Below are positions 1 to 8,811 of a stretch of 64,000 bases of DNA, in pieces (within the stretch, counting starts at the first letter, position 1; the number at the start of each line of letters is the position of its first letter). The stretch lies in assembly GCA_028688995.1 (NCBI GenBank), contig JAQTXB010000001.1:124001-188000 (forward strand), in the 5' to 3' direction. The notes beneath the pieces are model-generated. The model was not told where the DNA came from. It ran no database searches and worked only from the letters and a program-made list of their open reading frames with translations. This stretch comes from Aliarcobacter sp. (GTDB lineage: Bacteria > Campylobacterota > Campylobacteria > Campylobacterales > Arcobacteraceae). A program made the position numbers and the translations under genes.

Positions 1-38
1 TTAAAAGAATTTTCAGTGATTCAGAGGGGAAATTATGA
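1..38 (+). CDS. Possible 3' end of a preceding polysaccharide gene (partial)
   Basis: Frame 3 is open from the window edge and stops at TGA 36-38. It overlaps the ATG of the next gene as ATGA, the coupling commonly seen in this cluster. Only about a dozen residues are visible, ending in SEGKL, so no function can be read. The purine-rich AGAGGGGA before the next ATG lies inside this tail. It could equally be a non-coding leader. Confidence 0.3.
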   Translation, partial: KRIFSDSEGKL

Positions 39-1189
39 ATCAAAAAAAAATATTATTAGTATTCGGGACAAGACCTGAAGCCATAAAGATGGCACCCTTA
101 GTAAAAGCTTTCGAGAAAGAAGAAAGTATTATTTCAAAAGTATGTGTAACAGCACAACATAGAGAGATGTTAGACCAAGTTCTTGATATGTTTGATATAA
201 AACCTGATTATGATTTAAATATTATGAAAGCAGGTCAAGATTTATTTGATGTAACTACAAATGTTCTTTTAGGATTAAAAGATGTATTAAATGATTTTAA
301 TCCAGATGTTGTTTTGGTTCATGGTGATACTACAACTACAAGTGCATCTAGTTTAGCTGCTTTTTATAATAAAATAAAAGTAGGACATGTTGAAGCGGGT
401 TTACGAACTGGTGATATTTATAGTCCTTGGCCAGAAGAAGCAAATAGGCAAATAACAGGTGTATTGGCAAATTATCATTTTGCTCCAACTACTACTTCTG
501 AAAAAAATCTTTTAAAAGAAAATAAAAATCCAAATGATATTATCGTAACTGGTAATACTGTTATTGATGCTTTGTTTTTAGCATTAGATAAAATAGAAAG
601 AAATGATAATCTTAAATCTAAAATCGTAGATACAATAAACTCACAATATAAACTTCAAGATAATAAAAAAATTATACTTGTAACTGGACATCGAAGAGAA
701 AATTTTGGACAAGGATTTATAAATATCTGTGAAGCTTTAAAAACTCTTGCAATTAATAATCCTGATGTTGATATAGTTTATCCAGTACATTTAAACCCAA
801 ATGTTCAAAAACCAGTAAATGAAATACTTTCAAATACACCAAATATATACCTAATAGAACCTCTTCAATATGAACAATTTATTTATATGATGAATAAATC
901 ATATTTTATAATAACTGACTCAGGTGGAGTTCAAGAAGAAGCTCCATCTCTTGGTAAACCAGTTCTTGTGATGCGAGATACAACTGAGCGACCAGAAGCA
1001 GTTGATGCTGGAACAGTAAAATTGGTTGGAACAAATAAAGAATCTATTATCAAAGAAGCACAAAAACTTTTAGATAATAAAGAAAAATATGAGAAAATGA
1101 GTAAAGCACATAATCCTTATGGGGATGGTAAGGCTTGTGAAAAAATTGTAAAATTTATAAAGGAAACAAAATATCATGAATCAAACTAG
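35..1189 (+). CDS. wecB: UDP-N-acetylglucosamine 2-epimerase (non-hydrolysing)
   Basis: This cytosolic enzyme interconverts UDP-GlcNAc and UDP-ManNAc, the first step toward UDP-ManNAcA. At 384 residues it has full family length. The N-terminal [11 protein letters not shown] motif is present. Residues D98, E120, E134 and H219 line up with the catalytic and binding residues D95, E117, E131 and H213 of the E. coli enzyme, and a [13 protein letters not shown] segment sits near the C-terminus. The ATG is preceded by AGAGGGGA. The last 14 bases overlap the next gene, which encodes the dehydrogenase acting on the product, so the two are almost certainly co-translated. Family assignment is firm. The product could also feed other ManNAc-derived sugars. 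Confidence 0.96.
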   Translation: MNQKKILLVFGTRPEAIKMAPLVKAFEKEESIISKVCVTAQHREMLDQVLDMFDIKPDYDLNIMKAGQDLFDVTTNVLLGLKDVLNDFNPDVVLVHGDTTTTSASSLAAFYNKIKVGHVEAGLRTGDIYSPWPEEANRQITGVLANYHFAPTTTSEKNLLKENKNPNDIIVTGNTVIDALFLALDKIERNDNLKSKIVDTINSQYKLQDNKKIILVTGHRRENFGQGFINICEALKTLAINNPDVDIVYPVHLNPNVQKPVNEILSNTPNIYLIEPLQYEQFIYMMNKSYFIITDSGGVQEEAPSLGKPVLVMRDTTERPEAVDAGTVKLVGTNKESIIKEAQKLLDNKEKYEKMSKAHNPYGDGKACEKIVKFIKETKYHESN

Positions 1190-2372
1190 AAAAATATGTG
1201 TAATAGGACTTGGATATATAGGTCTACCAACAGCGGCACTTCTTGCAAATAGAGGTTATCAAGTGCATGGAGTTGATGTTGTTCAAAGTACTGTTGATAC
1301 TATTAATCAAGGCAAAATACATATTGTTGAGCCAGAACTTGATACTTTTGTGCAAAGTGCAGTAAATAGTGGGAAATTAAAAGCTAGTTTAACTCCTGAT
1401 ATTGCTGATGTTTTTATTATTGCAGTTCCCACTCCTTTTCACGAAGGTTATGTACCTAATGTTGATTATGTAGTATCTGCCACGAAAGCAATAGCACCAT
1501 TTGTTAAAGAAGGTGATATTGTAATACTTGAATCCACATCTCCGGTGGGAACTACTGATTTAGTAGGTGAGACACTAAAAATAGAAAATATTGACATTTC
1601 AAAATTATTTATAGCTCATTGTCCTGAGAGAGTGCTACCTGGTCATATCATGAGAGAACTAGTAGAAAATGATAGAATTGTAGGTGGTCTTACATCAGAA
1701 TCTACAGCAAAAACTGTAGAATTTTATAAGACATTTGTAAGTGGTGAAGTTCTTTCAACAGATGCAAGAACAGCAGAAATGGCAAAATTAACTGAAAATT
1801 CATTTAGAGATACAAATATTGCATTTGCAAATGAGTTATCAATTCTTTGTGATAAATTTGGTATTGATGTATGGGAACTAATCAAACTAACAAATAGACA
1901 TCCAAGAGTAAATGTACTACAACCAGGTGCAGGTGTTGGTGGACATTGTATTGCTGTTGATCCTTGGTTTATAGTACATGCAGGTGGAGATGATGCAAAA
2001 ATTATCAGAACAGCAAGAGAAGTAAACACATATAAAACAGAATGGACAATCGAAAAGATTAAAAATGCTGCATTAAAGTTTGAAGCTGAAAATGGGAGAA
2101 AAGCAAAAGTTGCTTGTATGGGACTTGCTTTTAAACCTGATATTGATGACTTAAGAGAATCGCCAGCACTTTATATCGCTAAAAGATTAAAAGCTGATGG
2201 GTTAGAGATACTAGCAGTCGAACCAAATATAGAAAATCACAAAGATTTTGAAATAGTAGATTATAGAGAAGCTGTAAAAAAAGCTGATATTGTAACTTTT
2301 TTAGTGGCTCATAAAGAGTTTAAAAAACTTGATATTACAAGTGATTTAGATTTTTGTGGGGTTCTAAACTAA
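1176..2372 (+). CDS. wecC: UDP-N-acetyl-D-mannosamine dehydrogenase
   Basis: This NAD-dependent enzyme oxidises UDP-ManNAc twice to UDP-ManNAcA, an acidic sugar donor for capsule or O-antigen. The Rossmann motif GLGYIG is at residues 10-15. The conserved K204 and N208 precede the nucleophile C258 in [13 protein letters not shown], and the C-terminal NAD/UDP-sugar domain ends in the typical LDFCGV. The length of 398 residues is complete. The start overlaps wecB by 14 bases. Immediately downstream lies a broken rmlB fragment, so this is the last intact gene before a recombination or decay scar. UDP-glucose dehydrogenases are related, but the WecB partner supports WecC. Confidence 0.94.
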   Translation: MNQTRKICVIGLGYIGLPTAALLANRGYQVHGVDVVQSTVDTINQGKIHIVEPELDTFVQSAVNSGKLKASLTPDIADVFIIAVPTPFHEGYVPNVDYVVSATKAIAPFVKEGDIVILESTSPVGTTDLVGETLKIENIDISKLFIAHCPERVLPGHIMRELVENDRIVGGLTSESTAKTVEFYKTFVSGEVLSTDARTAEMAKLTENSFRDTNIAFANELSILCDKFGIDVWELIKLTNRHPRVNVLQPGAGVGGHCIAVDPWFIVHAGGDDAKIIRTAREVNTYKTEWTIEKIKNAALKFEAENGRKAKVACMGLAFKPDIDDLRESPALYIAKRLKADGLEILAVEPNIENHKDFEIVDYREAVKKADIVTFLVAHKEFKKLDITSDLDFCGVLN

Positions 2373-2380
2373 TATAAAAG

Positions 2381-2847
2381 ACAAATAGAATGAATACCGT
2401 AATAAGAAACTGTTCAAATAATTATAGACCAAAACAACATGATGAGAAATTAATTCCCACAATTATAAGAAAAGCACTTTCAAATCAAAATATTCCAATT
2501 TATGGGGATGGAAAAAATATCCGAGATTGGTTATATGTACTTGATCATTGCAAAGGTATAGATTTTTTACCATAATCGAAAAACCGGACAGACATATAAT
2601 ATGAGGGGGCGGGAAAGAAATGAAAGAACAAATCTACAAATAGTAAATACTATTTGTGAGATTCTCGATACAAAAGTTCCAAAAAAAGATAATTATTTTA
2701 ATAACATTTGTAGAAGATAGAGTAGAGCAGGACAGACGTTATGCAATAGATGCAACAAAGTTACATAATGAACTAGGTTGGAAAGCTGATGAAAACTTTG
2801 ATAGTGGAATTATTAAGACTATTGAGTCGTATTTAGGTAAATATTAG
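2381..2847 (+). pseudogene. rmlB: Decayed 3' remnant of dTDP-glucose 4,6-dehydratase
   Basis: Three successive pieces in three frames match consecutive parts of the C-terminal half of RmlB. Piece one (about 2390-2570) carries CSNNY, EKLIP and IYGDGKNIRDWLYV-DH. Piece two (about 2568-2700) carries KTGQTYN, NERTNLQIV and TICEILD. Piece three (about 2697-2847) carries ITFVEDR, DRRYAIDATK and NELGW and ends with a normal stop. The N-terminal half, with the Rossmann fold and the catalytic Tyr/Lys, is absent, and at least two frameshifts separate the pieces. It is therefore non-functional. Its position before the sugar aminotransferase suggests it once supplied the 4-keto-6-deoxy substrate. An intact rmlB is expected elsewhere if the pathway works. 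Confidence 0.85.
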
Positions 2848-2856
2848 GATAAATAA

Positions 2857-3933
2857 ATGATAAATGTAACAAAAACATACCTACCAAATAAAGAAAAATA
2901 TGTAAAGTACATAGATGAAATCTATGAAAATGGATGGCTTACAAACAACGGTCCACTTGTTCAAAAACTTGAAAAAAAACTTGCTGAGTATCTTGGAGTA
3001 AAAAATATAATCTTAGTTTCAAATGGTACAGTTGCACTTGAAATAGCTTATCGTACACTTGATATAAAAGGTTTTGCTATTACTACTCCTTTTTCTTTCG
3101 TAGCAACGACTAGTTCTCTTGTGACAAATAATATCTTACCTATATTTGCAGATATTGACCCAAGCTCATTTAATATTGACCCAAAAAATATTGAAAAGCT
3201 TATTACTCCTAACACATCAGCGATAGTTCCTGTGCATGTATTTGGGAATGCATGTGAAGTAGAAAAAATAGAACGAATAGCAAATAAACATAATTTAAAA
3301 GTAATTTATGATGCAGCTCACGCTTTTGATGTAAAATACAAAAATCAAAGTGTATTAAACTATGGAAATATCTCAACTCTAAGTTTTCACTCAACTAAAC
3401 TTTTTCACAGTATTGAAGGCGGTGCTTTAATTATAAATGATGATAAGCTTGTAGAAAAAGCACGATATCTTATAAACTTTGGTATCAAAAATGCCGAAGA
3501 GATACCACATCTTGGTACAAATGCAAAAATGAATGAGTTTGAAGCGGCAATGGGGCTTTGTCTACTAGATGATATAGAAGAGATAAAAGAAAAAAGAAAA
3601 GATATTTTAGAAAATTATAGAAAAGAGTTAAAAGAGTTAGTTCAATTTCAAAAGCAAAATGGGAATGCTACAGAAAACTACAGCTATTTCCCAGTAGTTT
3701 TCAAAAGTGAAGATCAACTTTTAAAAGTACAAAAAGCTTTAAATGAAAAGCAAATATTCCCACGAAGATATTTTTATCCATCACTTGATACTTTAGAATA
3801 TATCGAACCTAAGCAAGAGTGCAAAATATCAAGAGATATAAGTAAAAGAATACTTTGTTTGCCAATCTATGCTGAACTAGAAAAAGATATTCAAAATAAA
3901 ATTATAGATATAATTAAATCAAATTTAAAATAA
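2857..3933 (+). CDS. DegT/DnrJ/EryC1-family sugar aminotransferase, VioA/WecE-like
   Basis: This PLP-dependent fold-type I enzyme aminates nucleotide-linked keto sugars. The N-terminus MINVTKTYLP and the segment GWLTNNGP resemble VioA-type enzymes, which convert dTDP-4-keto-6-deoxyglucose to dTDP-4-amino-4,6-dideoxyglucose. D152 (YDAAHAF) and the PLP lysine K181 (LSFHSTKLFH) are present, followed by EGGALI. The length of 358 residues is complete. The upstream rmlB remnant and the downstream WecF-like transferase both point to a dTDP-4-amino-4,6-dideoxyhexose product. The gluco or galacto configuration cannot be decided from sequence alone. It is separated from the following ACP gene by 9 bases. 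Confidence 0.88.
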   Translation: MINVTKTYLPNKEKYVKYIDEIYENGWLTNNGPLVQKLEKKLAEYLGVKNIILVSNGTVALEIAYRTLDIKGFAITTPFSFVATTSSLVTNNILPIFADIDPSSFNIDPKNIEKLITPNTSAIVPVHVFGNACEVEKIERIANKHNLKVIYDAAHAFDVKYKNQSVLNYGNISTLSFHSTKLFHSIEGGALIINDDKLVEKARYLINFGIKNAEEIPHLGTNAKMNEFEAAMGLCLLDDIEEIKEKRKDILENYRKELKELVQFQKQNGNATENYSYFPVVFKSEDQLLKVQKALNEKQIFPRRYFYPSLDTLEYIEPKQECKISRDISKRILCLPIYAELEKDIQNKIIDIIKSNLK

Positions 3934-3942
3934 GGAAAAAAA

Positions 3943-4164
3943 ATGACAAGAGAAGAATTAATTGAGCAATTAGAAGATATGTTAATGTTAGAATCAGGTG
4001 AATTAGAATTAGATAAAGAATTAGAAAGTTATGAAGATTGGGATTCTATGGGATATTTGACTTTAATTGCAATGTTTGATAGTAAGTTAAACAAAAAATT
4101 AGATATAGCAACAATTAAAGGGTTTAAAACGCCAAATGATATTATAAATTACGTAGGTTTATAA
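3943..4164 (+). CDS. Acyl carrier protein dedicated to the polysaccharide locus
   Basis: A small acidic protein of 73 residues with the carrier-protein signature DWDSMG. S35 is the predicted 4'-phosphopantetheine attachment site. It is shorter than housekeeping AcpP and has a divergent DSM in place of the usual DSL. It lies 9 bases after the aminotransferase and 2 bases before the first FabH-like gene, so it should carry the acyl intermediates made by the next three enzymes. A dedicated ACP inside a sugar locus implies that the acyl group is not simply taken from acetyl-CoA. Inference on the substrate is moderate; the ACP fold is clear. A preceding AAGGAAAAAA serves as ribosome binding site. 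Confidence 0.88.
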   Translation: MTREELIEQLEDMLMLESGELELDKELESYEDWDSMGYLTLIAMFDSKLNKKLDIATIKGFKTPNDIINYVGL

Positions 4165-4166
4165 GA

Positions 4167-5123
4167 ATGTTCAAAGTAGGAACTTATCTTCCCAAAAAAG
4201 TACTTTCAAATGAAGATTTGGAGTACTTAGGTTGGAGTGCTAAAAAAATATTTGTAAAAACAGGAATATCACAACGACATGTAACAATAGATAATGAAAC
4301 AGCTTTAGATTTAGCATACCATGCTTGTGAAGATTTATTTTCTGAACATAGAATTGATAAAAAGGAAGTTGATTATATTCTGTACTGTACACAAAGTCCA
4401 GACTATAATTTACCAAATAATGTAAGTATATTGCATAAAAAACTTAATTTATCAAACAATATTCCTACATTAGAAGTTAATCAAGGTTGTAGTGGATATA
4501 TTTATGGACTATCTCTTGCAAAAGCTTTGATAAATTCAAATTTAGCAACAAAAGTTTTATTAGTTACATCTGATACTTATACGAAATATATTGATAATGA
4601 AGATAGAGCAAATAAAACTATTTTTGGAGATGGTGCAACAGCAACTTTATTAACAAAAGATGAAGTAAACAAATTTGGTGAGTTTATTTTTGGAACAGAT
4701 GGAAATGGTTCTTGTAATTTATGTGTAAATAATAGTGGATTGTCTAAAGAAAAACTTACTTCGGAAGGGTTTGAAAATAAGCTATTTATGAATGGAAGTG
4801 AGATATTTAATTTTACACTAGAAGCTGTACCTGCTTCTATAGAAAAAGTCTTAGAAAAAAATAATATAAAATTTGAAGAAATAGATTATTTTTTATTTCA
4901 TCAGGCAAATAATTTTATGTTAGAACATTTAAGAGAAAAATTAAATATCCCAAAAGAAAAATTCCCAAAATTTATAGAAAACACTGGAAATACCGTATCT
5001 TCAACAATACCATTTTTGATAAATGATCTAAATGAAAAACAGATATTGAAAAAAGGTGATAAGTTGTTACTTATAGGATTTGGTGTTGGTTACTCTTGGG
5101 GAACAACTATAATTGAGTATTAA
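4167..5123 (+). CDS. Beta-ketoacyl-ACP synthase III-like enzyme 1
   Basis: This FabH-fold condensing enzyme of 318 residues has an intact catalytic triad: C108 in NQGCSGYIYGL, H245 in FHQAN and N275 in GNTVSS. Enzymes of this family condense an acyl-CoA primer with malonyl-ACP. The ATG follows the ACP stop by 2 bases with no room for a separate leader, so translation is probably coupled. A second paralogue follows directly. The pair may form sequential condensing steps or a mixed dimer. Nothing in the sequence fixes primer specificity. A housekeeping FabH role is unlikely in this setting. Confidence 0.87.
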   Translation: MFKVGTYLPKKVLSNEDLEYLGWSAKKIFVKTGISQRHVTIDNETALDLAYHACEDLFSEHRIDKKEVDYILYCTQSPDYNLPNNVSILHKKLNLSNNIPTLEVNQGCSGYIYGLSLAKALINSNLATKVLLVTSDTYTKYIDNEDRANKTIFGDGATATLLTKDEVNKFGEFIFGTDGNGSCNLCVNNSGLSKEKLTSEGFENKLFMNGSEIFNFTLEAVPASIEKVLEKNNIKFEEIDYFLFHQANNFMLEHLREKLNIPKEKFPKFIENTGNTVSSTIPFLINDLNEKQILKKGDKLLLIGFGVGYSWGTTIIEY

Positions 5124-5136
5124 AAGGAAACTATAA

Positions 5137-6183
5137 ATGAAAACAAAAATTAAAAACTGCACGATAAAACATATAGAAACTATGGTTCCATCTAAAATTG
5201 TAAATAATATGGATTTAGACTTTGAAGAAAAACTTAAAAAGAAAATTATAAAAAATACAGGTGTAGAACAAAGACATATTTTAGCTGATAATCAATCATT
5301 TATAGAATTATATAAACAAATAGGATTAAATACTTTAGATAAATTAGATTGGGATAAAGATACTATAGATGGTGTAATAGTTGTTACTCAAACCCAAGAA
5401 TACAAACTTCCTGCAACATCTTGTATTTTGCAAGGTGCTTTAGAATTAAATAGTGAAGCTTTTGCCTATGATATATCTATGGGATGTAGTGGTTATATTT
5501 ATGGACTTTATAATGCAATGTCAAATATTTCTGCTTCAAATGGAGAGATAAAAAGAGTATTGCTTTTTGTAGGAGATGCAATAAGTACAATAGTAAATCC
5601 TAAAAATAAATCAAATGTATTTTTATTTGGTGATGCTGTAAGTTGTACCGCAATTGAATTTGATATAAATGCATCTGAAACATCATTTATTTTAAAAACA
5701 GACGGAAGAGAATTTGATAATATAATTATTGAAGATAGTGGATTAAAAAATAAAATTACATGTAGCTCTTTTGAAGATTACACAGAGGAAGATGGAAATA
5801 TTAATTCAAAAAATTGCCTAAAAATGGATGGTGCAAAAGTATTTAATTTTACAGTTGATAATGTGCCAAATATCGTAGAAGAAACTTTACTGTATTCACA
5901 TATAAATAAAGAACAAATTTCTAATTATTGTTTTCATCAAGCAAATAAATTTATGATTAACTTTTTATCTACAAAAATAGGAGTAAATCATAAAACTCCA
6001 ATAAATATAGAGAAATTTGGAAATACTTCTTGTGCTTCAATTCCTTTAATTTTAACTGAAATAAAGTCTTCAACAAAAAGCAATATGCTCGTTGGATTTG
6101 GTGTTGGGATGTCTATGGGTACTTGTATTGTTCATTTAGAAAATACAACTTTTAATCACTCAATCTATCAAGGAAGTTTATAA
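5137..6183 (+). CDS. Beta-ketoacyl-ACP synthase III-like enzyme 2
   Basis: The second FabH-like protein, 348 residues, is clearly a paralogue of the preceding one but divergent. The triad is intact: C117 (SMGCSGYIYGL), H267 (FHQANKFM) and N296 (GNTSCAS). Compared with the first copy it has an insertion around residues 205-228 and a C-terminal extension of about 15 residues. The stop codon TAA overlaps the next ATG by one base (TAATG), a tight coupling with the reductase. Two active-looking KAS III enzymes side by side in a sugar locus is unusual. It suggests either two condensations or two primer specificities. Confidence 0.86.
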   Translation: MKTKIKNCTIKHIETMVPSKIVNNMDLDFEEKLKKKIIKNTGVEQRHILADNQSFIELYKQIGLNTLDKLDWDKDTIDGVIVVTQTQEYKLPATSCILQGALELNSEAFAYDISMGCSGYIYGLYNAMSNISASNGEIKRVLLFVGDAISTIVNPKNKSNVFLFGDAVSCTAIEFDINASETSFILKTDGREFDNIIIEDSGLKNKITCSSFEDYTEEDGNINSKNCLKMDGAKVFNFTVDNVPNIVEETLLYSHINKEQISNYCFHQANKFMINFLSTKIGVNHKTPINIEKFGNTSCASIPLILTEIKSSTKSNMLVGFGVGMSMGTCIVHLENTTFNHSIYQGSL

Positions 6184-6941
6184 TGATAAAATTTAATGGT
6201 GAAAATATTCTAGTAACGGGTGCTTCAGATGGACTTGGTAAAGCTATTTGTTTATTACTTAATTCATTAGGTGCAAACGTTATAGGCATTGCAAGGAGTG
6301 AATCAAAACTTAATCAGCTTAAAGAAGAAGTTCAATTTAAAGATAAATTTCAGTATGAATTAAAAGACTTAAGCATAGATCTTGATGAAATACCTAATTT
6401 TGTATCTAATATATCAAAAAAATATGGAAAATTATTAGGATTAGTTCACTCTGCAGGAGGTATAGAGATACTTCCACTAAAAGCTATTACTGAGAATAAA
6501 CTAAATCAAATTCATGATTTAAATTTTAAAGCAGGTGTTATGTTATGTAAAGGCTTTTCAGATAAAAGAAATAATATAGGGAATAATTCTTCAATAGTTT
6601 TATTATCATCTATAGCTTCTTTGCTTGGATATAAAGGTTTACTTTCATATTCAACTTCAAAGGGGGCAGTTAATTCTTTAGTAAAATCTCTTGCTGTAGA
6701 ACTATCTCAAAATAAAATTAGAGTAAATGCAGTTTCTCCTGGACATATAAATACAGAACTTTTTAATCAGAATAAAGAATTTTATAGTAAAGAATTTCTT
6801 GAAGAATTAGAAACAAAATATCCATTTGGTTTAGGTGAACCGATATATGTAGCTAATTTAGTCAGCTTTTTACTTTCAAATTCATCAAAATGGATAACAG
6901 GACAAAATATTGTAATTGATGGTGGGAGAACTTTACTTTGA
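6183..6941 (+). CDS. Short-chain dehydrogenase/reductase, FabG-like
   Basis: A classical SDR of 252 residues. The cofactor motif TGASDGLG is at residues 12-19, the catalytic serine is in LLSSIAS (about 142), and Y156 and K160 are in YSTSK. The C-terminus ends in ITGQNIVIDGGRTL, typical of 3-oxoacyl-ACP reductases. In this operon the simplest role is reduction of a 3-ketoacyl-ACP made by the two KAS III proteins to a 3-hydroxyacyl-ACP. A sugar ketoreductase role is possible but less consistent with the ACP and KAS neighbours. The stop overlaps the TTG start of the next gene by 4 bases. Confidence 0.85.
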   Translation: MIKFNGENILVTGASDGLGKAICLLLNSLGANVIGIARSESKLNQLKEEVQFKDKFQYELKDLSIDLDEIPNFVSNISKKYGKLLGLVHSAGGIEILPLKAITENKLNQIHDLNFKAGVMLCKGFSDKRNNIGNNSSIVLLSSIASLLGYKGLLSYSTSKGAVNSLVKSLAVELSQNKIRVNAVSPGHINTELFNQNKEFYSKEFLEELETKYPFGLGEPIYVANLVSFLLSNSSKWITGQNIVIDGGRTLL

Positions 6942-7573
6942 AAAATATTTATATTTATGGTGCGGGTTCTGCTGGTGGTGAAATTTATCACTGGCTTATG
7001 GATTATTTGCAAACTACAAATGAATATCAATTTAAAGGTTTTATTGGTTCAGTAAATTTATTTAATGAAAATTCTGAATTATATAATTTTTATTTGTGTC
7101 ATGAAGATGAAATGCAATTTACTGAAAATGATTACATAGTTGTAGCAGTTGCTCAAAATATAGAACATAAGAAAAAAATAGTTAAAAAATTCAAACAAAC
7201 AAAAGCTAATTTTTTTACATTAATTCATCCAACTTCCATAGTTAAAAGTTTGAATAACCTTGGAATAGGAACTATAATTTCACCTTATTGCGTGGTTACA
7301 TACGATGTGATTTTTGGTGATTTTAATTTTTTAAATTGTCATGTAACAGTAGGACATCATGCTAAAATAGGTGATTATAATACATTTAATTCTCATTGTG
7401 ATATTACAGGTTATGTTCAGATAGGAAATGAAAATTATTTTGGGTCAGGTGCAAAAATGCTTCCAAAATCCATCCTTGGAAATAATAATAAAATAGCAGC
7501 AGGTGCAGTTATTTATAAAAAATTCAAAGATAACTGTACAGTAACTGGCAATCCAGCTGTAAATATAAATTAA
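6938..7573 (+). CDS. NeuD/PglD-like sugar N- or O-acyltransferase
   Basis: This protein of 211 residues has an N-terminal nucleotide-sugar binding fold (IYGAGSAGGE near residue 6) and a left-handed beta-helix of hexapeptide repeats from about residue 95 (IGDYNTFNSH, IGNENYFGSGA, ending VTGNPA). PglD enzymes acetylate the 4-amino group of UDP-sugars with a catalytic histidine in the helix; candidate histidines occur in the VGHHAKIG segment. The start is TTG in the overlap TTGA. Coming straight after ACP, KAS III and a reductase, it probably moves a hydroxyacyl or similar group from ACP, rather than acetyl-CoA, onto the aminosugar. Acceptor and donor are inferred. Confidence 0.82.
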   Translation: MKNIYIYGAGSAGGEIYHWLMDYLQTTNEYQFKGFIGSVNLFNENSELYNFYLCHEDEMQFTENDYIVVAVAQNIEHKKKIVKKFKQTKANFFTLIHPTSIVKSLNNLGIGTIISPYCVVTYDVIFGDFNFLNCHVTVGHHAKIGDYNTFNSHCDITGYVQIGNENYFGSGAKMLPKSILGNNNKIAAGAVIYKKFKDNCTVTGNPAVNIN

Positions 7574-7682
7574 ATCAAAATATTTTTATAGTTAATAATT
7601 TAAATTAATATAAAGAATAGTCATATAAGTTGAAAGGAATTATATTGGGATTAATAATAAATAATAATGGAGAAATATTCAA

Positions 7683-8810
7683 ATGATTTTACACATAGTT
7701 CCGGATGAAAAATTTATAGATATTGCATATAAATTATTTGATAATCAGAATCCAGATAATAACCAGTTTATAATAGTTGCTAGTAAAAGTAAATTTAAAT
7801 ATATAAAGACAACTCCCATAATAAAAATATCTAAATTTGAATTTTTAAGTAAAAAATTTTCTAATTCTCTTAGTAAATATGAATTTATTATTATTCATTC
7901 TTTAACTGATATTACAAAAAAACTGATTTTAAATTCAAGTAATAATATTAAGTTTCTTTGGTTAGGTTGGGGATATGACTATTATGGGTATTTAGATAAA
8001 AAATTATTACTTGAAAAAACTTTAAATTTAAAAGAAAAAATGTTTCACAAAAATAAAAAGAGACAGGTTTTATTAAAAATAAAAAATTTTATTAAAAATA
8101 AATTGATATATCGAGATATTAATAATTTGGAAAAAATATTTGATAAAATTAATTATTTCTCACCTGTTTTATACGAAGACTATTTGTTAATAAAAAATAA
8201 ATTTAAAAATTTTAAACCAAAGTATATAGATTGGAATTATGGTTCATTAGACGATATCTTAATTAAAGAAGATTTAGAAATTTCTGGTAAAAATATTTTA
8301 TTAGGTAATAGTGCAAGTTTTGAAAATAATCACATAGAAGCTATTGAATTGATTGAAAAAATGGATTTGAAAGATAAAAAAATTATTTGTCCATTAAGTT
8401 ATGGAGATAAAGATTATGCAAATAAAATAATTTTATATGGAAATACTAAGTTAATGGATAAGTTTGAACCTTTAATTGATTTTATGAGTATTGAAAAATA
8501 TAATCAAACTTTAAGTTCATGTTCAATAGTCATTATGAATCACTTAAGGCAACAAGCACTTGGTAATATTATTTTGATGATATATTTTGGTGCAAAAGTA
8601 TTTCTAAATAAAGAAAATCCTGTATATGAGTTTTTTAAAAATAATGGTGCAATTGTATTTAGTATAGAAGAGTTAACAAGTGAAAATATTAATAATGAAT
8701 TGACAAAAAAAGAAAAAAATATTAATAAAGAAGTATTGATAAAACACTGGTCTAAAGGTGTAATATTGCAGAAAACAAAGAAATTGATTGAAACAATGAG
8801 GAATATATAA
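7683..8810 (+). CDS. GT56 (WecF-like) 4-acylamino-4,6-dideoxyhexose transferase
   Basis: A protein of 375 residues resembling TDP-Fuc4NAc:lipid II transferase WecF. The start MILHIVPDEKFID and the nucleotide-binding segment LLGNSASFENNHIEAI are characteristic, followed by the late MNHLRQQALGNI segment. It should act at the cytoplasmic membrane face, adding a 4-(acylamino)-4,6-dideoxyhexose to an undecaprenyl-linked glycan. This fits the upstream aminotransferase and acyl module. The ATG is preceded by GGAGAAATATTCAA. The 110-base gap before it is the longest inside the locus and may hold an internal promoter. It is very A+T-rich, even relative to its neighbours. Sugar configuration is unknown. 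Confidence 0.82.
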   Translation: MILHIVPDEKFIDIAYKLFDNQNPDNNQFIIVASKSKFKYIKTTPIIKISKFEFLSKKFSNSLSKYEFIIIHSLTDITKKLILNSSNNIKFLWLGWGYDYYGYLDKKLLLEKTLNLKEKMFHKNKKRQVLLKIKNFIKNKLIYRDINNLEKIFDKINYFSPVLYEDYLLIKNKFKNFKPKYIDWNYGSLDDILIKEDLEISGKNILLGNSASFENNHIEAIELIEKMDLKDKKIICPLSYGDKDYANKIILYGNTKLMDKFEPLIDFMSIEKYNQTLSSCSIVIMNHLRQQALGNIILMIYFGAKVFLNKENPVYEFFKNNGAIVFSIEELTSENINNELTKKEKNINKEVLIKHWSKGVILQKTKKLIETMRNI

Positions 8811-8811
8811 T

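Noticed and set aside
2598..2610. Short G-rich tract as a phase-variation switch
   Set aside because: The run is only five G interrupted by GC and lies in the decayed rmlB remnant, so it has no live gene to switch.
2390..2847. Two short ORFs (2390-2575 and 2656-2847) as separate small genes
   Set aside because: Both match consecutive segments of RmlB and the missing middle is found in the third frame, so they are one decayed gene.
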